NCBI RefSeq assembly: GCF_021117405.1
Contig: NZ_CP088251.1
Location: 682,001 to 746,000, forward strand
Length of the DNA: 64,000 nt
DNA from: Frateuria edaphi
Lineage (GTDB): Bacteria > Pseudomonadota > Gammaproteobacteria > Xanthomonadales > Rhodanobacteraceae
Reading direction: 5' to 3'
The position numbers and the translations under genes were made by a program. The notes under the pieces are model-generated. The model was not told the origin of the DNA. It saw nothing but the letters and a program-made list of their open reading frames with translations, and made no database searches. Positions 53,436 to 63,042 of the stretch are shown one piece after another. The number at the start of each line of letters is the position of its first letter. Position 1 is the first letter of the stretch.

Positions 53436-54131
53436 TCAGGGTAACGCCACGACCACGCCGGGGCCGCGCACGATGGCGTCCACGACGCGGCCAGAGCTGC
53501 CGTTGCGCACCCGCAGGCGGGCGCCCGAGTCGCCGCTGCCCAGGGCCACGCCCTCGGCGCGCACCGCGATCCCGTCCAGTTCGGCGAGCAATTGCACGTG
53601 ATCGCCCGCGCGTACGGTCTGCCGTCCGCCCAGCGCCCCGGGTGTAAGCACGCTGCCGGACCCGACCGGTCGCGACAGGCTGCGCTCGGCCACCTGGTCG
53701 AGGCTGGCGACATAACCGTAGGGCAGGCAGGTGACGTCGCGCTCCTCGGCGTGTACGTCGGTCGCCACGATGCCGTCGCCGCGGATCAGCGGGCGATTGG
53801 CCACCAGCACCTGGCGCCAGACTTTCAGCGTCACCGGCACGCGCAGGGTCCAGCCGTCCGCGGCCGGGCAGCGCATCACGACGCTCAGCCTGGGCGTCAT
53901 GCGCAGTCCGCCGGGGAGGCTGGCCGCGAGTGGCACGGCACAGTCGGCGACGTGCAGGCGAGGATCCAGCGCTTCGGACTTGACCTCGACCCGGCTACCG
54001 GGCGCGGCGTACTGCTGTTCGACGAAGCGTTCGGCCTGGGCGCGCAGGTCCGCTTCCGACATCGGCGCGGCAAGGGCCGGCAGGGCCGTCCCGAGCAGCG
54101 CGAGCAGCAGGCAGCGGCGCGCCAGGGCCAT
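53436..54131 (-). CDS. flgA: FlgA, P-ring assembly chaperone
   Basis: The 231-residue protein has a signal peptide (CLLLALLGTALPALA) and a SAF domain: LIRGDGIVATDVHAEERDVTCLPYGYV, LSRPVGSGSVLTPGALGGRQTVRAGDHVQLLAELDGIAVRAEGVAL. It helps periplasmic FlgI subunits form the P ring. Its ATG overlaps the stop of the MCP gene (TGATG), so it is made from the same mRNA. Confidence 0.93.
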   Translation of the reverse strand: MALARRCLLLALLGTALPALAAPMSEADLRAQAERFVEQQYAAPGSRVEVKSEALDPRLHVADCAVPLAASLPGGLRMTPRLSVVMRCPAADGWTLRVPVTLKVWRQVLVANRPLIRGDGIVATDVHAEERDVTCLPYGYVASLDQVAERSLSRPVGSGSVLTPGALGGRQTVRAGDHVQLLAELDGIAVRAEGVALGSGDSGARLRVRNGSSGRVVDAIVRGPGVVVALP

Positions 54132-55435
54132 CAGGCGGTGGCCAGCAACGCGGCGAGGTGGGTGACTACCGCCTCGCGTTCGGACTCCAGCTGCTGGCTC
54201 AGCTGCTGGGCCTGTTCGATCTGGCCATTGCAGAGCAGGCCGACGAAAGCGTTGCCGTGCTCGGACAGCCGTGCGCCCGCCTCGCTGAGCGCGCTGGCGG
54301 CCGGCTGGTCCGGATGTTGCGCCGCGAGCCGGCGCACGGTGCGGTCCAGCGCATCGGTGTCGAACCAGCGCCGGTCCAGCGCGCCTGGTTCGAGCAGTGC
54401 GAGCTCGGTTGCCTGGCGGAGGCCCTGCGCCGATTCGCGCACGGCCAGGCTCAGGCTGGCCGGGTCGTTGCCGGCCTCCTGTTCCAGCCAGCCCAGCGCC
54501 AGGCGATGGGCCAGCAACGCGGCGCGGCTGAGCGCCTCGCTCTGCCGGCGCGCCTCGGTGCTGCGCCGCTGCAACGCGCCGAGCGCCGCCTGCGCCGCGG
54601 CGGCGCGGGCCTGCTGCACGTCCTGGCCCTGCCGCAGCTGCGCGACCTTCTCGCTGGCGCTGGAAAGCGCCTCGGCGCTCCTGCCCATGGCGCTGTTGGC
54701 CTGGCTGACGCCGGACTGCGCGTGTTCCAGGCGCTGCATGCCCTGCTGCACGTCCACATCCAGCTGGCGGGAGAAATCCCCGATGGAGCCGGTGACCGTC
54801 TCGATCTCGGTGGTGGCCTGGGTGGTCTTCTCGGCCAGCTGCTTGACCTCGTCGGCGACCACCGCGAAACCGCGGCCGGCTTCGCCCGCACGGGCGGCTT
54901 CGATGGCGGCGTTCAACGCGACCAGGTTGGTCTGGTGGGCGATTTCCTGCACCGCGCCGGTGAGCTTGCGGATCTGACCGACCTGCTCGGCCAGGCGCGC
55001 CTGGTTGCGGTTCATCGCCGACAGCGCGCTGCGCAGGAGGCGCAACTGGCCATCCAGCTCGCTCACGCCGGCGCTGCCGGTCTGGCGGGCCTGCTCGACC
55101 TGCGCCAAGCCGTTGGCGACCTGCTGCAGGGCCGTCGAGATTCCGGCGCTGGCGTCCGTCAAGCGGCCGACGCCATCGCGGCTTTCCTGGGTGGCCTTGT
55201 CCAGCGCGGACTGCTCGCGCCCCAGTACCTGCGCGGCGGCCAGCACCAGGCCCTGCTGCTCCAGGGTCTGCAGCGCCAGCGCGGACGGCTGGCCGGCGTC
55301 GAGGCGGGCCAGCAGCGGGGCAAGTGCGCGGGCGACCGCCGGATGCTGGTTCGACAACTGTTCGAGGCGGGCCTCGTCGCCAGCGGCGGCCGCTTGGACC
55401 AGCGCGGCCAGGGACTGGCTACGGATCAGGCTCAT
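54131..55435 (-). CDS. Soluble methyl-accepting chemotaxis protein
   Basis: The 434-residue protein has no membrane helix. A helical N-terminal part is followed by the conserved signalling tip [43 protein letters not shown] near residue 175-220. A further 200-residue helical C-terminal region ([19 protein letters not shown]...) follows that I do not recognise. It is a cytoplasmic receptor that would signal through CheW or CheV. ATG 55435 was chosen over an upstream extension that crosses two promoters. It leads the flgA-containing run and is divergent from cheV. Confidence 0.9.
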   Translation of the reverse strand: MSLIRSQSLAALVQAAAAGDEARLEQLSNQHPAVARALAPLLARLDAGQPSALALQTLEQQGLVLAAAQVLGREQSALDKATQESRDGVGRLTDASAGISTALQQVANGLAQVEQARQTGSAGVSELDGQLRLLRSALSAMNRNQARLAEQVGQIRKLTGAVQEIAHQTNLVALNAAIEAARAGEAGRGFAVVADEVKQLAEKTTQATTEIETVTGSIGDFSRQLDVDVQQGMQRLEHAQSGVSQANSAMGRSAEALSSASEKVAQLRQGQDVQQARAAAAQAALGALQRRSTEARRQSEALSRAALLAHRLALGWLEQEAGNDPASLSLAVRESAQGLRQATELALLEPGALDRRWFDTDALDRTVRRLAAQHPDQPAASALSEAGARLSEHGNAFVGLLCNGQIEQAQQLSQQLESEREAVVTHLAALLATA

Positions 55436-55468
55436 GTGGATTGCGGTTCCTGCGGATGAATGTTCAGG

Positions 55469-55495
55469 ACATCGTCTGGATGCGTCGAAACTTGA
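55469..55495 (-). promoter_or_regulatory. Sigma-28-like promoter of the MCP gene
   Basis: On the minus strand TCAAGTTT (55495-55488), 11 bases, GACGATGT (55476-55469). The CGAT core and spacing match the FliA consensus, with three mismatches in the -10 part. It overlaps the start point expected from the sigma-54 element. Confidence 0.6.
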
Positions 55496-55498
55496 ACA

Positions 55499-55514
55499 AG
55501 CAATGCATGTGCCA
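55499..55514 (-). promoter_or_regulatory. Sigma-54 promoter of the MCP-flgA operon
   Basis: TGGCAC-ATGCA-TTGCT on the minus strand (55514-55499), with GG and GC separated by exactly 10 bases as RpoN needs. Transcription would begin near 55487, about 52 bases before the MCP ATG. Confidence 0.85.
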
Positions 55515-55637
55515 CCGGCGCTCCGGCGCATCGTCGGGAGAAAATATGGGGCAGCTGCGCGGTTGGAGCCCGAACCTCAAGAGCCGGGCCGGGCCGCCGA
55601 TACGCAGGAGCTAGTCCTTACTTTGCTGGAGACACGC

Positions 55638-56567
55638 ATGGCCGGCGCGCTGCTGGAAAACGTCGAACGCCAGACCCGCCTGGCCGGGCACAACCGGGTG
55701 GCGATGCTGCTGTTCCGGTTGGGCGATGCGCAGTTGTTCGGCATCAACGTGTTCAAGGTGCGCGAGGTGCTGCGCCGCCCGCCGCTCGAACGCATGCCCG
55801 GCGCCCACGCGCTGATCGCCGGCAGCTGCGACTACCGCGGGCAGACCATCCCGGTGATCGATCTGGCCGCGGCGCTGGGCTATCCGGCGCTGGTCGCCGA
55901 GCCGTCCGCGCACCTGATGGTCACCGAGTTCAGCCGCACCGTGCAGGGCTTCCTGGTGTCCGACCTCAAGAACATGGTGCATTGCGAGGGCGAGTCGCTG
56001 GTCGCGCCGAGCGCCGCGCTCGGCTTCGGACCGCGCGTCAACGCGGTGACCCGGATCAACGGTGCGCTGGTGGCGGTGGTCGACGTGGAACACGTGCTGG
56101 CGAGCATCGACGGCGCACCGGGCGAGCTCTCCACCCAGATGCAGCGCGCCGCAGGCGCCCACACGCTGCGCCCGCGCCGCGTGCTGGTGGCGGACGATTC
56201 GGTGGTCGCGCGCCGCCGCCTGATCAGCATCTTCCAGCAGATGAACATCGAATGCGTGGTGGCGCAGGACGGACGCGAGGCGCTCGATCGGCTGACCGAG
56301 CTGGCTGCGGCGCCGCCGGGGGAGGGCGTCAACCTGGTGGTGTCCGACATCGAGATGCCGCGGCTGGACGGCTATGCGCTGACCCGCGCCATCCGCGAAA
56401 CGCCCACGCTGCGGCGCCTGAAGGTGGTGCTGCACAGCTCGCTGAGCGGCCTGTTCAACGAGGCGATGGTGCGCGAGGTTAACGCCGACCGTTTCATCGC
56501 CAAGTTCCAGCCGGACCTGCTGGCGCAGGCGGTCATCGACCTGCTGCCCGAGGAAGGGCTCGCCTAG
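55638..56567 (+). CDS. cheV: CheV chemotaxis coupling protein
   Basis: The 309-residue protein has a CheW-like domain (residues 10-165; FRLGDAQLFGINVFKVREVLRRPPLERMPGAHALIAGSCDYRGQTIPVIDLAAALG) joined to a receiver (VLVADDSVVARRR; phospho-Asp in LVVSDIEMPRLDGY). It links receptors to CheA and adapts the signal by phosphorylation. GGAG lies before ATG 55638; the frame is open far upstream but that part is antisense to the MCP gene. It precedes flgB as in xanthomonads. Its own promoter is not evident. Confidence 0.94.
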   Translation: MAGALLENVERQTRLAGHNRVAMLLFRLGDAQLFGINVFKVREVLRRPPLERMPGAHALIAGSCDYRGQTIPVIDLAAALGYPALVAEPSAHLMVTEFSRTVQGFLVSDLKNMVHCEGESLVAPSAALGFGPRVNAVTRINGALVAVVDVEHVLASIDGAPGELSTQMQRAAGAHTLRPRRVLVADDSVVARRRLISIFQQMNIECVVAQDGREALDRLTELAAAPPGEGVNLVVSDIEMPRLDGYALTRAIRETPTLRRLKVVLHSSLSGLFNEAMVREVNADRFIAKFQPDLLAQAVIDLLPEEGLA

Positions 56568-56586
56568 GGTAGGCGTCAGCCAACCG
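56564..56586 (+). repeat. REP-like hairpin (copy D) at the cheV stop
   Basis: The sequence CTAGGGTAGGCGTCAGCC and on is a degenerate copy of the GTAG-headed hairpin. As in copy A, the TAG is the stop codon of the gene before it. Confidence 0.45.
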
Positions 56587-56591
56587 TTTCC

Positions 56592-56620
56592 GGCGGCCTG
56601 ACGGTCGGCTTCAGGCCGCC
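56592..56620 (+). terminator. Strong hairpin between cheV and flgB
   Basis: GGCGGCCTGA (56592-56601) and TCAGGCCGCC (56611-56620) form a perfect 10-bp stem with a 9-base loop. No T run follows. It overlaps an alternative GACGGTC/GACCGTC pairing. It may end or slow cheV transcription upstream of the flgB promoter. Confidence 0.45.
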
Positions 56621-56710
56621 CTGAAGGACCGTCGGAAAACCGACTCCGCGCCGGGGACGTAAACCCCAGCGCCCGCGCAAAGCCAGCTGCGGCGAGGCTT
56701 CGCGCCCCCA

Positions 56711-56726
56711 TGGCACACAACTTGCC
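56711..56726 (+). promoter_or_regulatory. Sigma-54 promoter of the flgB operon
   Basis: TGGCAC-ACAAC-TTGCC, with GG and GC exactly 10 bases apart. Transcription would start near 56738, about 30 bases before the flgB ATG. It matches the sigma-54 element of the MCP operon. Confidence 0.88.
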
Positions 56727-56767
56727 TCAAGCCCCGTGCGGACACATCGACCGCGCGGAGGCAAGCG

Positions 56768-57172
56768 ATGAGCCAACCCATCGACAACCTGTTCGGCATG
56801 CACACCGGCGCGCTCGCGCTGTGGCAGCGCCGTACCGAAGTGCTGGCCAGCAACCTGGCCAACGCCGACACGCCCGGCTACCTCGCCCGCGACGTCGACT
56901 TCCGCAAGGCACTGGCCGCCGCCGGCGGCAACGGCGCCGGCAACTTGCCGCTGGCCGCGCCGACCCAGGGCCAGATCGATCCGGTGGCGCAGGCGCGCGA
57001 CACGCTGTCCTATCGCGTGCCGACCCAGCCGAGCATGGACGGCAACACCGTCGACGCCCAGCAGGAACAGGCCGCCTTCGCCGCCAACAGCGTCCACTAC
57101 CAGGCAAGCATGGCCTTCATCACCGCGCAGATCCGCATGTTGCGGACCGCGATCACCGGAGGCCAGGGCTGA
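56768..57172 (+). CDS. flgB: FlgB proximal rod protein
   Basis: The 134-residue rod protein has LAVLASNLANADTPGYLARDVDF-like RTEVLASNLANADTPGYLARDVDFRKAL near residue 24 and a C-terminal helix. GGAGG lies before the ATG. It is the first gene of flgBCDEFGHIJ and overlaps flgC by TGATG. Confidence 0.96.
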   Translation: MSQPIDNLFGMHTGALALWQRRTEVLASNLANADTPGYLARDVDFRKALAAAGGNGAGNLPLAAPTQGQIDPVAQARDTLSYRVPTQPSMDGNTVDAQQEQAAFAANSVHYQASMAFITAQIRMLRTAITGGQG

Positions 57173-57594
57173 TGTCGCTTTTCAACGTCTTCAACGTCGC
57201 CGGCTCCGGCATGGCGGCGCAGTCCACCCGGCTCAACACCGTGGCCAGCAACCTGGCCAATGCCGACAGCGTGGCGAGCACGCGCGATGCCGCCTACCGC
57301 GCCAAGGAGCCGCTGTTCGCGGCGATCCGCAACGGGCTGGACGGCCAGCCGGCCGAAGCCGGCAGCGAGGGCGTCAAGGTCCTCGGCGTCACCGAGAGTC
57401 CCAACGCGATCACCAGCCGCTACGAGCCGGGCAACCCGCTGGCCGACACCGACGGCTACGTCTACCAGAGCAACGTCAACCCGGTGGACGAGCTGGTCAA
57501 CATGATTTCCGCCTCGCGTTCGTACCAGAACAACGTCGAGGTGATGAACACCGCGCGCCAGCTGATGCAGAAGACGCTGGACCTCGGAAAGTAA
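57172..57594 (+). CDS. flgC: FlgC proximal rod protein
   Basis: The 140-residue protein begins MSLFNVFNVAGSGMAAQSTRLNTVASNLANADSVAS and ends with the rod/hook C-terminal helix (NPVDELVNMISASRSYQNNVEVMNTARQLM). It starts in the flgB stop (TGATG). Confidence 0.96.
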   Translation: MSLFNVFNVAGSGMAAQSTRLNTVASNLANADSVASTRDAAYRAKEPLFAAIRNGLDGQPAEAGSEGVKVLGVTESPNAITSRYEPGNPLADTDGYVYQSNVNPVDELVNMISASRSYQNNVEVMNTARQLMQKTLDLGK

Positions 57595-57603
57595 GGAGCG
57601 GCC

Positions 57604-58248
57604 ATGAGCGACCTCGCAATCAACTCCAGCAACGCCGCCGGCACCGCCGGCGCGCTGGGCCAGACCAAGACGCTGAGCCAGGCCGACTTCCTGAGCCTGC
57701 TGATCCAGCAGATGCGCAACCAGGATCCGACCCAGCCGATGGATTCCTCGCAGATGGTCAGCCAGTTGGCGCAGATCAACCAGGTCTCGGCCACGCAGAA
57801 CCTGCAGACCTCCTTCGACGCGTTGTCGCAGTCGATGCAGGGCAACCAGTTGCTGCAGGCCTCCAGCATGGTCGGGCGCAACGTCACCGTGCCCTCGGCG
57901 GTCGGTCGCCTGCAGGGCGGAAGCCTCGATGGTGCCGTGAACGTGCCCGATGGCGGTGGCCGCACGCTGGTGCAGATCGTCGACAACGCCGGCGACGTGG
58001 TGCGCACGATCGACCTGGGCACGCAGACCGCGGGCCTGGCCGACTTCCACTGGGACGGCACCGGCAACGACGGCCAGCCGCTGCCCCCGGGCACCTACGG
58101 ACTGGCGGCGCAGACCGGCAACACCGCGGTGGCCACCTATGTCACCGGCAAGGTCGCCGGCGTGGGCATGACCGGCGCCGACGGCGCCTACCTGGACGTG
58201 GACGGTTTCGGCGGCGTGCTGCTGAGCCAGGTCGCGCGCGTCAACTGA
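57604..58248 (+). CDS. flgD: FlgD hook capping protein
   Basis: The 214-residue protein has SQADFLSLLIQQMRNQDPTQPMDSSQMVSQLAQINQV (N-terminal half) and a FlgD tudor/Ig part: DGAVNVPDGGGRTLVQIVDNAGDVVRTIDLGTQTAGLADFHWDG. It caps the growing hook. AAGGAG lies before the ATG. Confidence 0.95.
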   Translation: MSDLAINSSNAAGTAGALGQTKTLSQADFLSLLIQQMRNQDPTQPMDSSQMVSQLAQINQVSATQNLQTSFDALSQSMQGNQLLQASSMVGRNVTVPSAVGRLQGGSLDGAVNVPDGGGRTLVQIVDNAGDVVRTIDLGTQTAGLADFHWDGTGNDGQPLPPGTYGLAAQTGNTAVATYVTGKVAGVGMTGADGAYLDVDGFGGVLLSQVARVN

Positions 58249-58291
58249 CACATCAATTCACGGACATCACACCCGTACAGGGGAAACAACG

Positions 58292-59512
58292 ATGGCTTTC
58301 AATATCGCGCTGAGCGGCCTGAACGCGGCTTCCAAGGACCTGGAAGTCACTGCCAACAACATCGCCAACACCGGCACCACCGGCTTCAAGGGCTCGCGGG
58401 CCGAGTTCGCCGAGTTGTACAACTCGGCCGGCCGCAACCTCTCGGCGACCTCGATCGGCAGCGGCGTGCGGCTGGCCGACGTGGCGCAGCAGTTCGCCGC
58501 CGGCAACGTGGAGAACACCGGCAACAGCCTGGACTTCGCGATCAGCGGCGATGGCTTCTTCACCATGCGCGACGGCAAGGGCTATTCCTACACCCGTGCC
58601 GGCGCCTTCCAGCAGGACAACAACGGCTACGTGGTCAACGCCAGCGGCCAGCACCTGCAGGTGTTCCCGCCGGCGGGCAACGGCTTCGACACCAGCACGC
58701 TGGTCGACCTGCAGATGACCACTGCGCAGAGCGCGGCCAAGGCCACCAGCAATGTGGAGATGTCGCTCAACCTGCCGTCCGACGCGACGGTGCCGACCAC
58801 GGCACCGTTCAGCCCGACCGACGCGCTGAGCTACAACCAGGCCACGCCGTTCACCGCCTACGACTCGCTCGGCGCCACACACAACGGCACCGTGTACTAC
58901 GTCAAGGGCGCGGCGCCGAACAGCTGGAACGCCTACCTGTACGTCGACGGCGTATCCGCCGGCGCGCCGCAGGCGCTCTCCTTCACCAGCAGCGGCGCGC
59001 TCGCGACGCCGGCCGGCGGCAAGCTCAACTTCCCCGCGCTGTCGGTCAGCCCGGGTGCCGCCCCGATGACGCTGTCGATCGACGTCAACAAGGCCACCCA
59101 GTTCGGCAATGCGTACGCGCTGAGCTCGATCAACCAGGACGGCTACCCGAGCGGCACGCTGTCGGGCATCGACGTGTCCAGCGAAGGCGTGGTTCAAGCC
59201 AAGTACTCCAACGGCCAGGCCATCTCGCTCGGCCAGCTGGCCCTGGCCAACTTCAACAACCTCAATGGCCTGCGCCAGCTCGACAACACTGGCTGGGCGG
59301 CCTCGTTCGACTCGGGTACCGCGACCATGGGCGTGGCCGGGCAGGGCACCTTCGGCGCGGTGCAGTCCGGCGCGCTGGAGGCGTCCAACACCGCCGACCT
59401 GACGGCCCAGCTGGTGAACATGATCAAGGCGCAGCGCAACTACCAGGCGAACGCGCAGGTGATCTCCACCGACGACAAGCTGACCCAGACCATCATCAAC
59501 ATCCGCAACTGA
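58292..59512 (+). CDS. flgE: FlgE flagellar hook protein
   Basis: The 406-residue protein begins MAFNIALSGLNAASKDLEVTANNIANTGTTGFKGSRAEFAE, the rod/hook motif, has a long central part, and ends TADLTAQLVNMIKAQRNYQANAQVISTDDKLTQTIINIRN. Length is normal for FlgE. Confidence 0.96.
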   Translation: MAFNIALSGLNAASKDLEVTANNIANTGTTGFKGSRAEFAELYNSAGRNLSATSIGSGVRLADVAQQFAAGNVENTGNSLDFAISGDGFFTMRDGKGYSYTRAGAFQQDNNGYVVNASGQHLQVFPPAGNGFDTSTLVDLQMTTAQSAAKATSNVEMSLNLPSDATVPTTAPFSPTDALSYNQATPFTAYDSLGATHNGTVYYVKGAAPNSWNAYLYVDGVSAGAPQALSFTSSGALATPAGGKLNFPALSVSPGAAPMTLSIDVNKATQFGNAYALSSINQDGYPSGTLSGIDVSSEGVVQAKYSNGQAISLGQLALANFNNLNGLRQLDNTGWAASFDSGTATMGVAGQGTFGAVQSGALEASNTADLTAQLVNMIKAQRNYQANAQVISTDDKLTQTIINIRN

Positions 59513-59533
59513 CGCTGACGTCCGAGGCTCCGC

Positions 59534-60274
59534 ATGGATCGTTCGCTTTACGTCGCCATGACCGGCGCCACGCAGATGATGCGGGCGCAGACGGAAGTGG
59601 CGCACAACCTGGCCAACGCCGACACCGTCGGCTTCAAGGCGCAGATGTCGGCCTTCCAGGCGCTGCCGGTGCAGGGCCCGGGCATGCCCACGCGCATCAA
59701 CGGCGTGGCGCAGGGCGAGGGCGTGGACCTGCGCGGCGGCGCCGAGATACAGACCGGCCGCGAACTCGACGTCGCCGTGCAGGGTGACGGCTGGCTCGCG
59801 GTGCAGGCGGCTGACGGCAGCGAGGCCTATACCCGCGCCGGCAACCTGCAGCTCACCGCCGACGGCCTGCTGACCGATTCGCGCGGCAACCTGGTGCTCG
59901 GGGACGGCGGCCCGATCAGCCTGCCGCCCGCGACCCAGGTGAGCATCGGCAACGACGGCACCGTCTCGGTGGTCCCGACCGGCCAGGGTCCGGAAACGAT
60001 CGCCTCGGTCGGCCGCCTGAAACTGGTGAACCCGCCCGCGAACCAGCTCGCGCTGGGCAGCGACGGCCTGATGCATCTGGCCGGTGGCGCCACCGCGCCG
60101 ACCGATCCGGCGGTGGGCATCAAATCCGGCGTGCTCGAGTCGAGCAACGTCAACCCGTCACAGACGCTGGTGCAGATGATCGAGCTTTCGCGCCAGTACG
60201 AACTCCAGGTCAAGGCGATCAAGAACGCCGACGACAACGCGCAGTCGGCGACCCGCCTGCTGTCGCTCACCTGA
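59534..60274 (+). CDS. flgF: FlgF proximal rod protein
   Basis: The 246-residue protein has MTGATQMMRAQTEVAHNLANADTVGFKAQMSAFQA near the start and GVLESSNVNPSQTLVQMIELSRQYELQVKAIKNADDNAQSATRLL at the end. The central part has ELDVAVQGDGWLAVQAADGSEAYTRAGNLQ. Rod part between FlgC and FlgG. Confidence 0.95.
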   Translation: MDRSLYVAMTGATQMMRAQTEVAHNLANADTVGFKAQMSAFQALPVQGPGMPTRINGVAQGEGVDLRGGAEIQTGRELDVAVQGDGWLAVQAADGSEAYTRAGNLQLTADGLLTDSRGNLVLGDGGPISLPPATQVSIGNDGTVSVVPTGQGPETIASVGRLKLVNPPANQLALGSDGLMHLAGGATAPTDPAVGIKSGVLESSNVNPSQTLVQMIELSRQYELQVKAIKNADDNAQSATRLLSLT

Positions 60275-60291
60275 TCGATTAGGAGACAACC

Positions 60292-61077
60292 ATGTTCTCT
60301 TCCCTGTGGGTCGCAAAGACCGGTCTCGATGCGCAGCAGACGCGCATGGACGTGGTCTCGCACAACCTCGCCAACGCCAACACCACCGGCTTCAAGAGCT
60401 CGCGCGCCTCGTTCCAGGACCTGGTCTACCAGAACCTGCGCCAGCCCGGCGGCCAGACCACCGAGCAGACCAACGCCCCGTCCGGCCTGATGCTGGGCAC
60501 CGGCGTGCGCGTGGTCGGCAACGAGAAGCTCTTCACCCAGGGCAACATCGAGCAGACCGGCAACTCGCTGGACCTGGCGATCCAGGGCCGCGGCTTCCTG
60601 CAGGTGACCCAGCCCGACGGCACCATCGCCTACACCCGCGACGGCTCGCTGCACATGGACCAGAACGGCCAGGTGGTCACCGCCAACGGCTACGCGGTCG
60701 ATCCGGCGATCACCATCCCGGCCAACGCCCAGTCGATCACCATCGGCAGCGACGGCACGGTCAGCATCACGCTGCCGGGCCAGGCCGCGCCGCAGCAGGT
60801 CGGCACCGTGCAGCTGGCCGACTTCATCAATCCGGCCGGCCTGCAGCCCAACGGCGACAACCTTTACCTGGAAACCGCATCGAGCGGCTCGCCGCAGATC
60901 GGCCAGCCGGGCCTGAACGGTCTGGGCACGCTCTCGCAGGGCGCGCTGGAGTCCTCCAACGTCAACGTCGTCGAGCAGATGGTCGACATGATCGAGACGC
61001 AGCGGACCTACGAGATGAACTCCAAGGCGATCTCCGCAGCCGACCAGATGCTGCAGTTCCTCACCAACAAGACCTGA
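60292..61077 (+). CDS. flgG: FlgG distal rod protein
   Basis: The 261-residue protein begins [44 protein letters not shown] and ends [42 protein letters not shown]. Length equals E. coli FlgG (260). AGGAG lies before the ATG. It builds the distal rod inside the L and P rings. Confidence 0.97.
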   Translation: MFSSLWVAKTGLDAQQTRMDVVSHNLANANTTGFKSSRASFQDLVYQNLRQPGGQTTEQTNAPSGLMLGTGVRVVGNEKLFTQGNIEQTGNSLDLAIQGRGFLQVTQPDGTIAYTRDGSLHMDQNGQVVTANGYAVDPAITIPANAQSITIGSDGTVSITLPGQAAPQQVGTVQLADFINPAGLQPNGDNLYLETASSGSPQIGQPGLNGLGTLSQGALESSNVNVVEQMVDMIETQRTYEMNSKAISAADQMLQFLTNKT

Positions 61078-61088
61078 GCACGAACCCG

Positions 61089-61766
61089 ATGTCACTGTTC
61101 CGTCTTTCCACCGCTGCCCTCGCGCTGGCGCTGCTTGCCGGGTGCATGGCCATGCCCGCGCGCGACGACGGCGAGTGGGCGCCGACGCCGCCGATGCAGC
61201 CTGAGGTTGCCGCCGCGCCTGCCGACGGCGCGATCTACCACGACAACCAGAACATGGAACTTTTCTCCGATGCGCGCGCGCATCGGGTGGGGGACATCCT
61301 CACCATCGTGCTGGTGGAAAGCACCCAGGCCAGCAAGAAGGCCAGCACCAGCACCAGCAAGAAGGACAAGGCCGACGTTGCCGCGCCCACCATCATGGGC
61401 AAGGATCTGACCATCAACGGCAACCCGCTGAGCGTGGGCCTGGACAGCGAACGCAACTTCGATGGCAGCGGCTCGTCGAGCCAGTCCAACCAGCTCACCG
61501 GCCAGATCACCGTCACCGTGGCGCAGCGGCTGTCCAACGGCAACCTGATCGTGCGCGGCGAGAAGTGGCTGACCATCAACCAGGGCCAGGAGCTGGTGCG
61601 CATCGCCGGCATCGTGCGCCCGCAGGACATCGGCCAGGACAACACCGTGGCTTCGACCCGCGTCGCCGACGCGCGCATCAGCTACACCGGCCGCGGCACG
61701 CTGGCCGATGCGAACACGCGCGGGTGGCTGTCGCGCTTCTTCAATTCCAAGTGGATGCCGTTCTGA
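61089..61766 (+). CDS. flgH: FlgH, L-ring lipoprotein
   Basis: The 225-residue protein has a lipoprotein signal ([14 protein letters not shown], lipidated Cys19) and the FlgH pattern: [63 protein letters not shown]. It forms the outer-membrane L ring. Its stop overlaps the flgI start (TGATG). Confidence 0.96.
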   Translation: MSLFRLSTAALALALLAGCMAMPARDDGEWAPTPPMQPEVAAAPADGAIYHDNQNMELFSDARAHRVGDILTIVLVESTQASKKASTSTSKKDKADVAAPTIMGKDLTINGNPLSVGLDSERNFDGSGSSSQSNQLTGQITVTVAQRLSNGNLIVRGEKWLTINQGQELVRIAGIVRPQDIGQDNTVASTRVADARISYTGRGTLADANTRGWLSRFFNSKWMPF

Positions 61767-63025
61767 TGAAGGCCCAGCTGCCCGTCCCGCCCGAGCCGAT
61801 GGAAGAAGCCCCCGAGGTTTCCGCGACGCCGGCGCCTTCCACCACCGGCGAGCCGTACGACCACTCGCGCGCCCAGGAAACCCGACGCACCGCGCTCAGC
61901 CGCGCGTTGCAGCGCTGGCGCAGCTTCGGCCTGCACGTGGTGGCCGCGCTGGTGGCGATGCTCGCCTGTGCGCCGCTGCACGCGGACAAGATCCGCGACC
62001 TGGCTTCGGTCGGAGGCGTGCGTTCCAATCAGCTGATCGGTTACGGCCTGGTCGTGGGCCTCGATGGCAGCGGCGACCAGACCACCCAGGCCCCGTTCAC
62101 CACCCAGAGCCTGGAGAACATGCTCCAGCAATTCGGCATCACCGTGCCGCCGAATGCGCGCCCGCAGCTCAAGAACGCGGCGGCGGTAACCATCACTGCG
62201 GAACTGCCCCCGTTCGCCAAGCCCGGCCAGGCCATCGACGTCACCGTCGCCTCGATCGGCAACGCCAAGAGTCTGCGTGGCGGCGAACTGCTGATGTCGC
62301 CCCTGCGCGGTGCCGACGGCAACGTCTATGCGATCGCGCAGGGCAGCGTGGTGGTCGGCGGCATCAGCGCGCAGGGCAAGAGTGGCTCCAGCGTGCAGGT
62401 GAACATTTCCGCCAGCGGCCGCATTCCCAACGGTGCCTCGGTGGAGCGCAGCGTGCCCAGCGCGTTCAGTGGTGCCGGCGACCTGATGCTCAACCTCAAC
62501 ACCCCCGACTTCACCACCGCCGCGCGCGTGGCGCAGGCGGTCAACACCGCTTTCGGCGCGGGCACCGCCACGCCGGTCGATGGCGGCACCATTTCCGTGC
62601 GCGGCCCGCAGGATCCGGCGCAGAAGGTCGCCTGGCTCGGCATGATCCAGAACCTGGACGTCACGCCGGGCGACGCCCCGGCGCGCGTGGTGGTCAATTC
62701 GCGCACCGGTACCGTGGTGATCGGCTCGGACGTCAAGGTCACCGCCGCGGCGGTGGCGCACGGCGCGATCCAGGTCACCATCAGCGAACAGCCGCTGGTC
62801 AGCCAGCCGCAGCCGTTCTCGCGCGGCCAGACCGCGGTGGTGCCCAGCTCCGACGTGCAGGTCAGCGAGGACGGCGCGCACATGTTCAAGTTCGGCCCGG
62901 GCGTGAGCCTGGACACGATCGTGCGCGCGGTGAACCAGGTCGGTGCGGGTCCCAGCGACCTGATCTCGATCCTGCAGGCGCTCAAGCAGGCTGGCGCGCT
63001 TCATGCAGAGCTCGTGGTGATCTAG
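61766..63025 (+). CDS. flgI: FlgI, P-ring protein with long N-terminal extension
   Basis: The protein (419 residues) has the FlgI body from about residue 74: [43 protein letters not shown], and the usual C-terminal [43 protein letters not shown]. The signal-peptide-like core [14 protein letters not shown] is at 59-73. It is preceded by about 55 polar residues rich in Pro, Glu and Ala that normal FlgI lacks. The ATG at 61766 overlaps the flgH stop; a TTG nearer the signal core could be the real start instead. Confidence 0.93.
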   Translation: MKAQLPVPPEPMEEAPEVSATPAPSTTGEPYDHSRAQETRRTALSRALQRWRSFGLHVVAALVAMLACAPLHADKIRDLASVGGVRSNQLIGYGLVVGLDGSGDQTTQAPFTTQSLENMLQQFGITVPPNARPQLKNAAAVTITAELPPFAKPGQAIDVTVASIGNAKSLRGGELLMSPLRGADGNVYAIAQGSVVVGGISAQGKSGSSVQVNISASGRIPNGASVERSVPSAFSGAGDLMLNLNTPDFTTAARVAQAVNTAFGAGTATPVDGGTISVRGPQDPAQKVAWLGMIQNLDVTPGDAPARVVVNSRTGTVVIGSDVKVTAAAVAHGAIQVTISEQPLVSQPQPFSRGQTAVVPSSDVQVSEDGAHMFKFGPGVSLDTIVRAVNQVGAGPSDLISILQALKQAGALHAELVVI

Positions 63026-63042
63026 CGACACGCGACGGAAAC

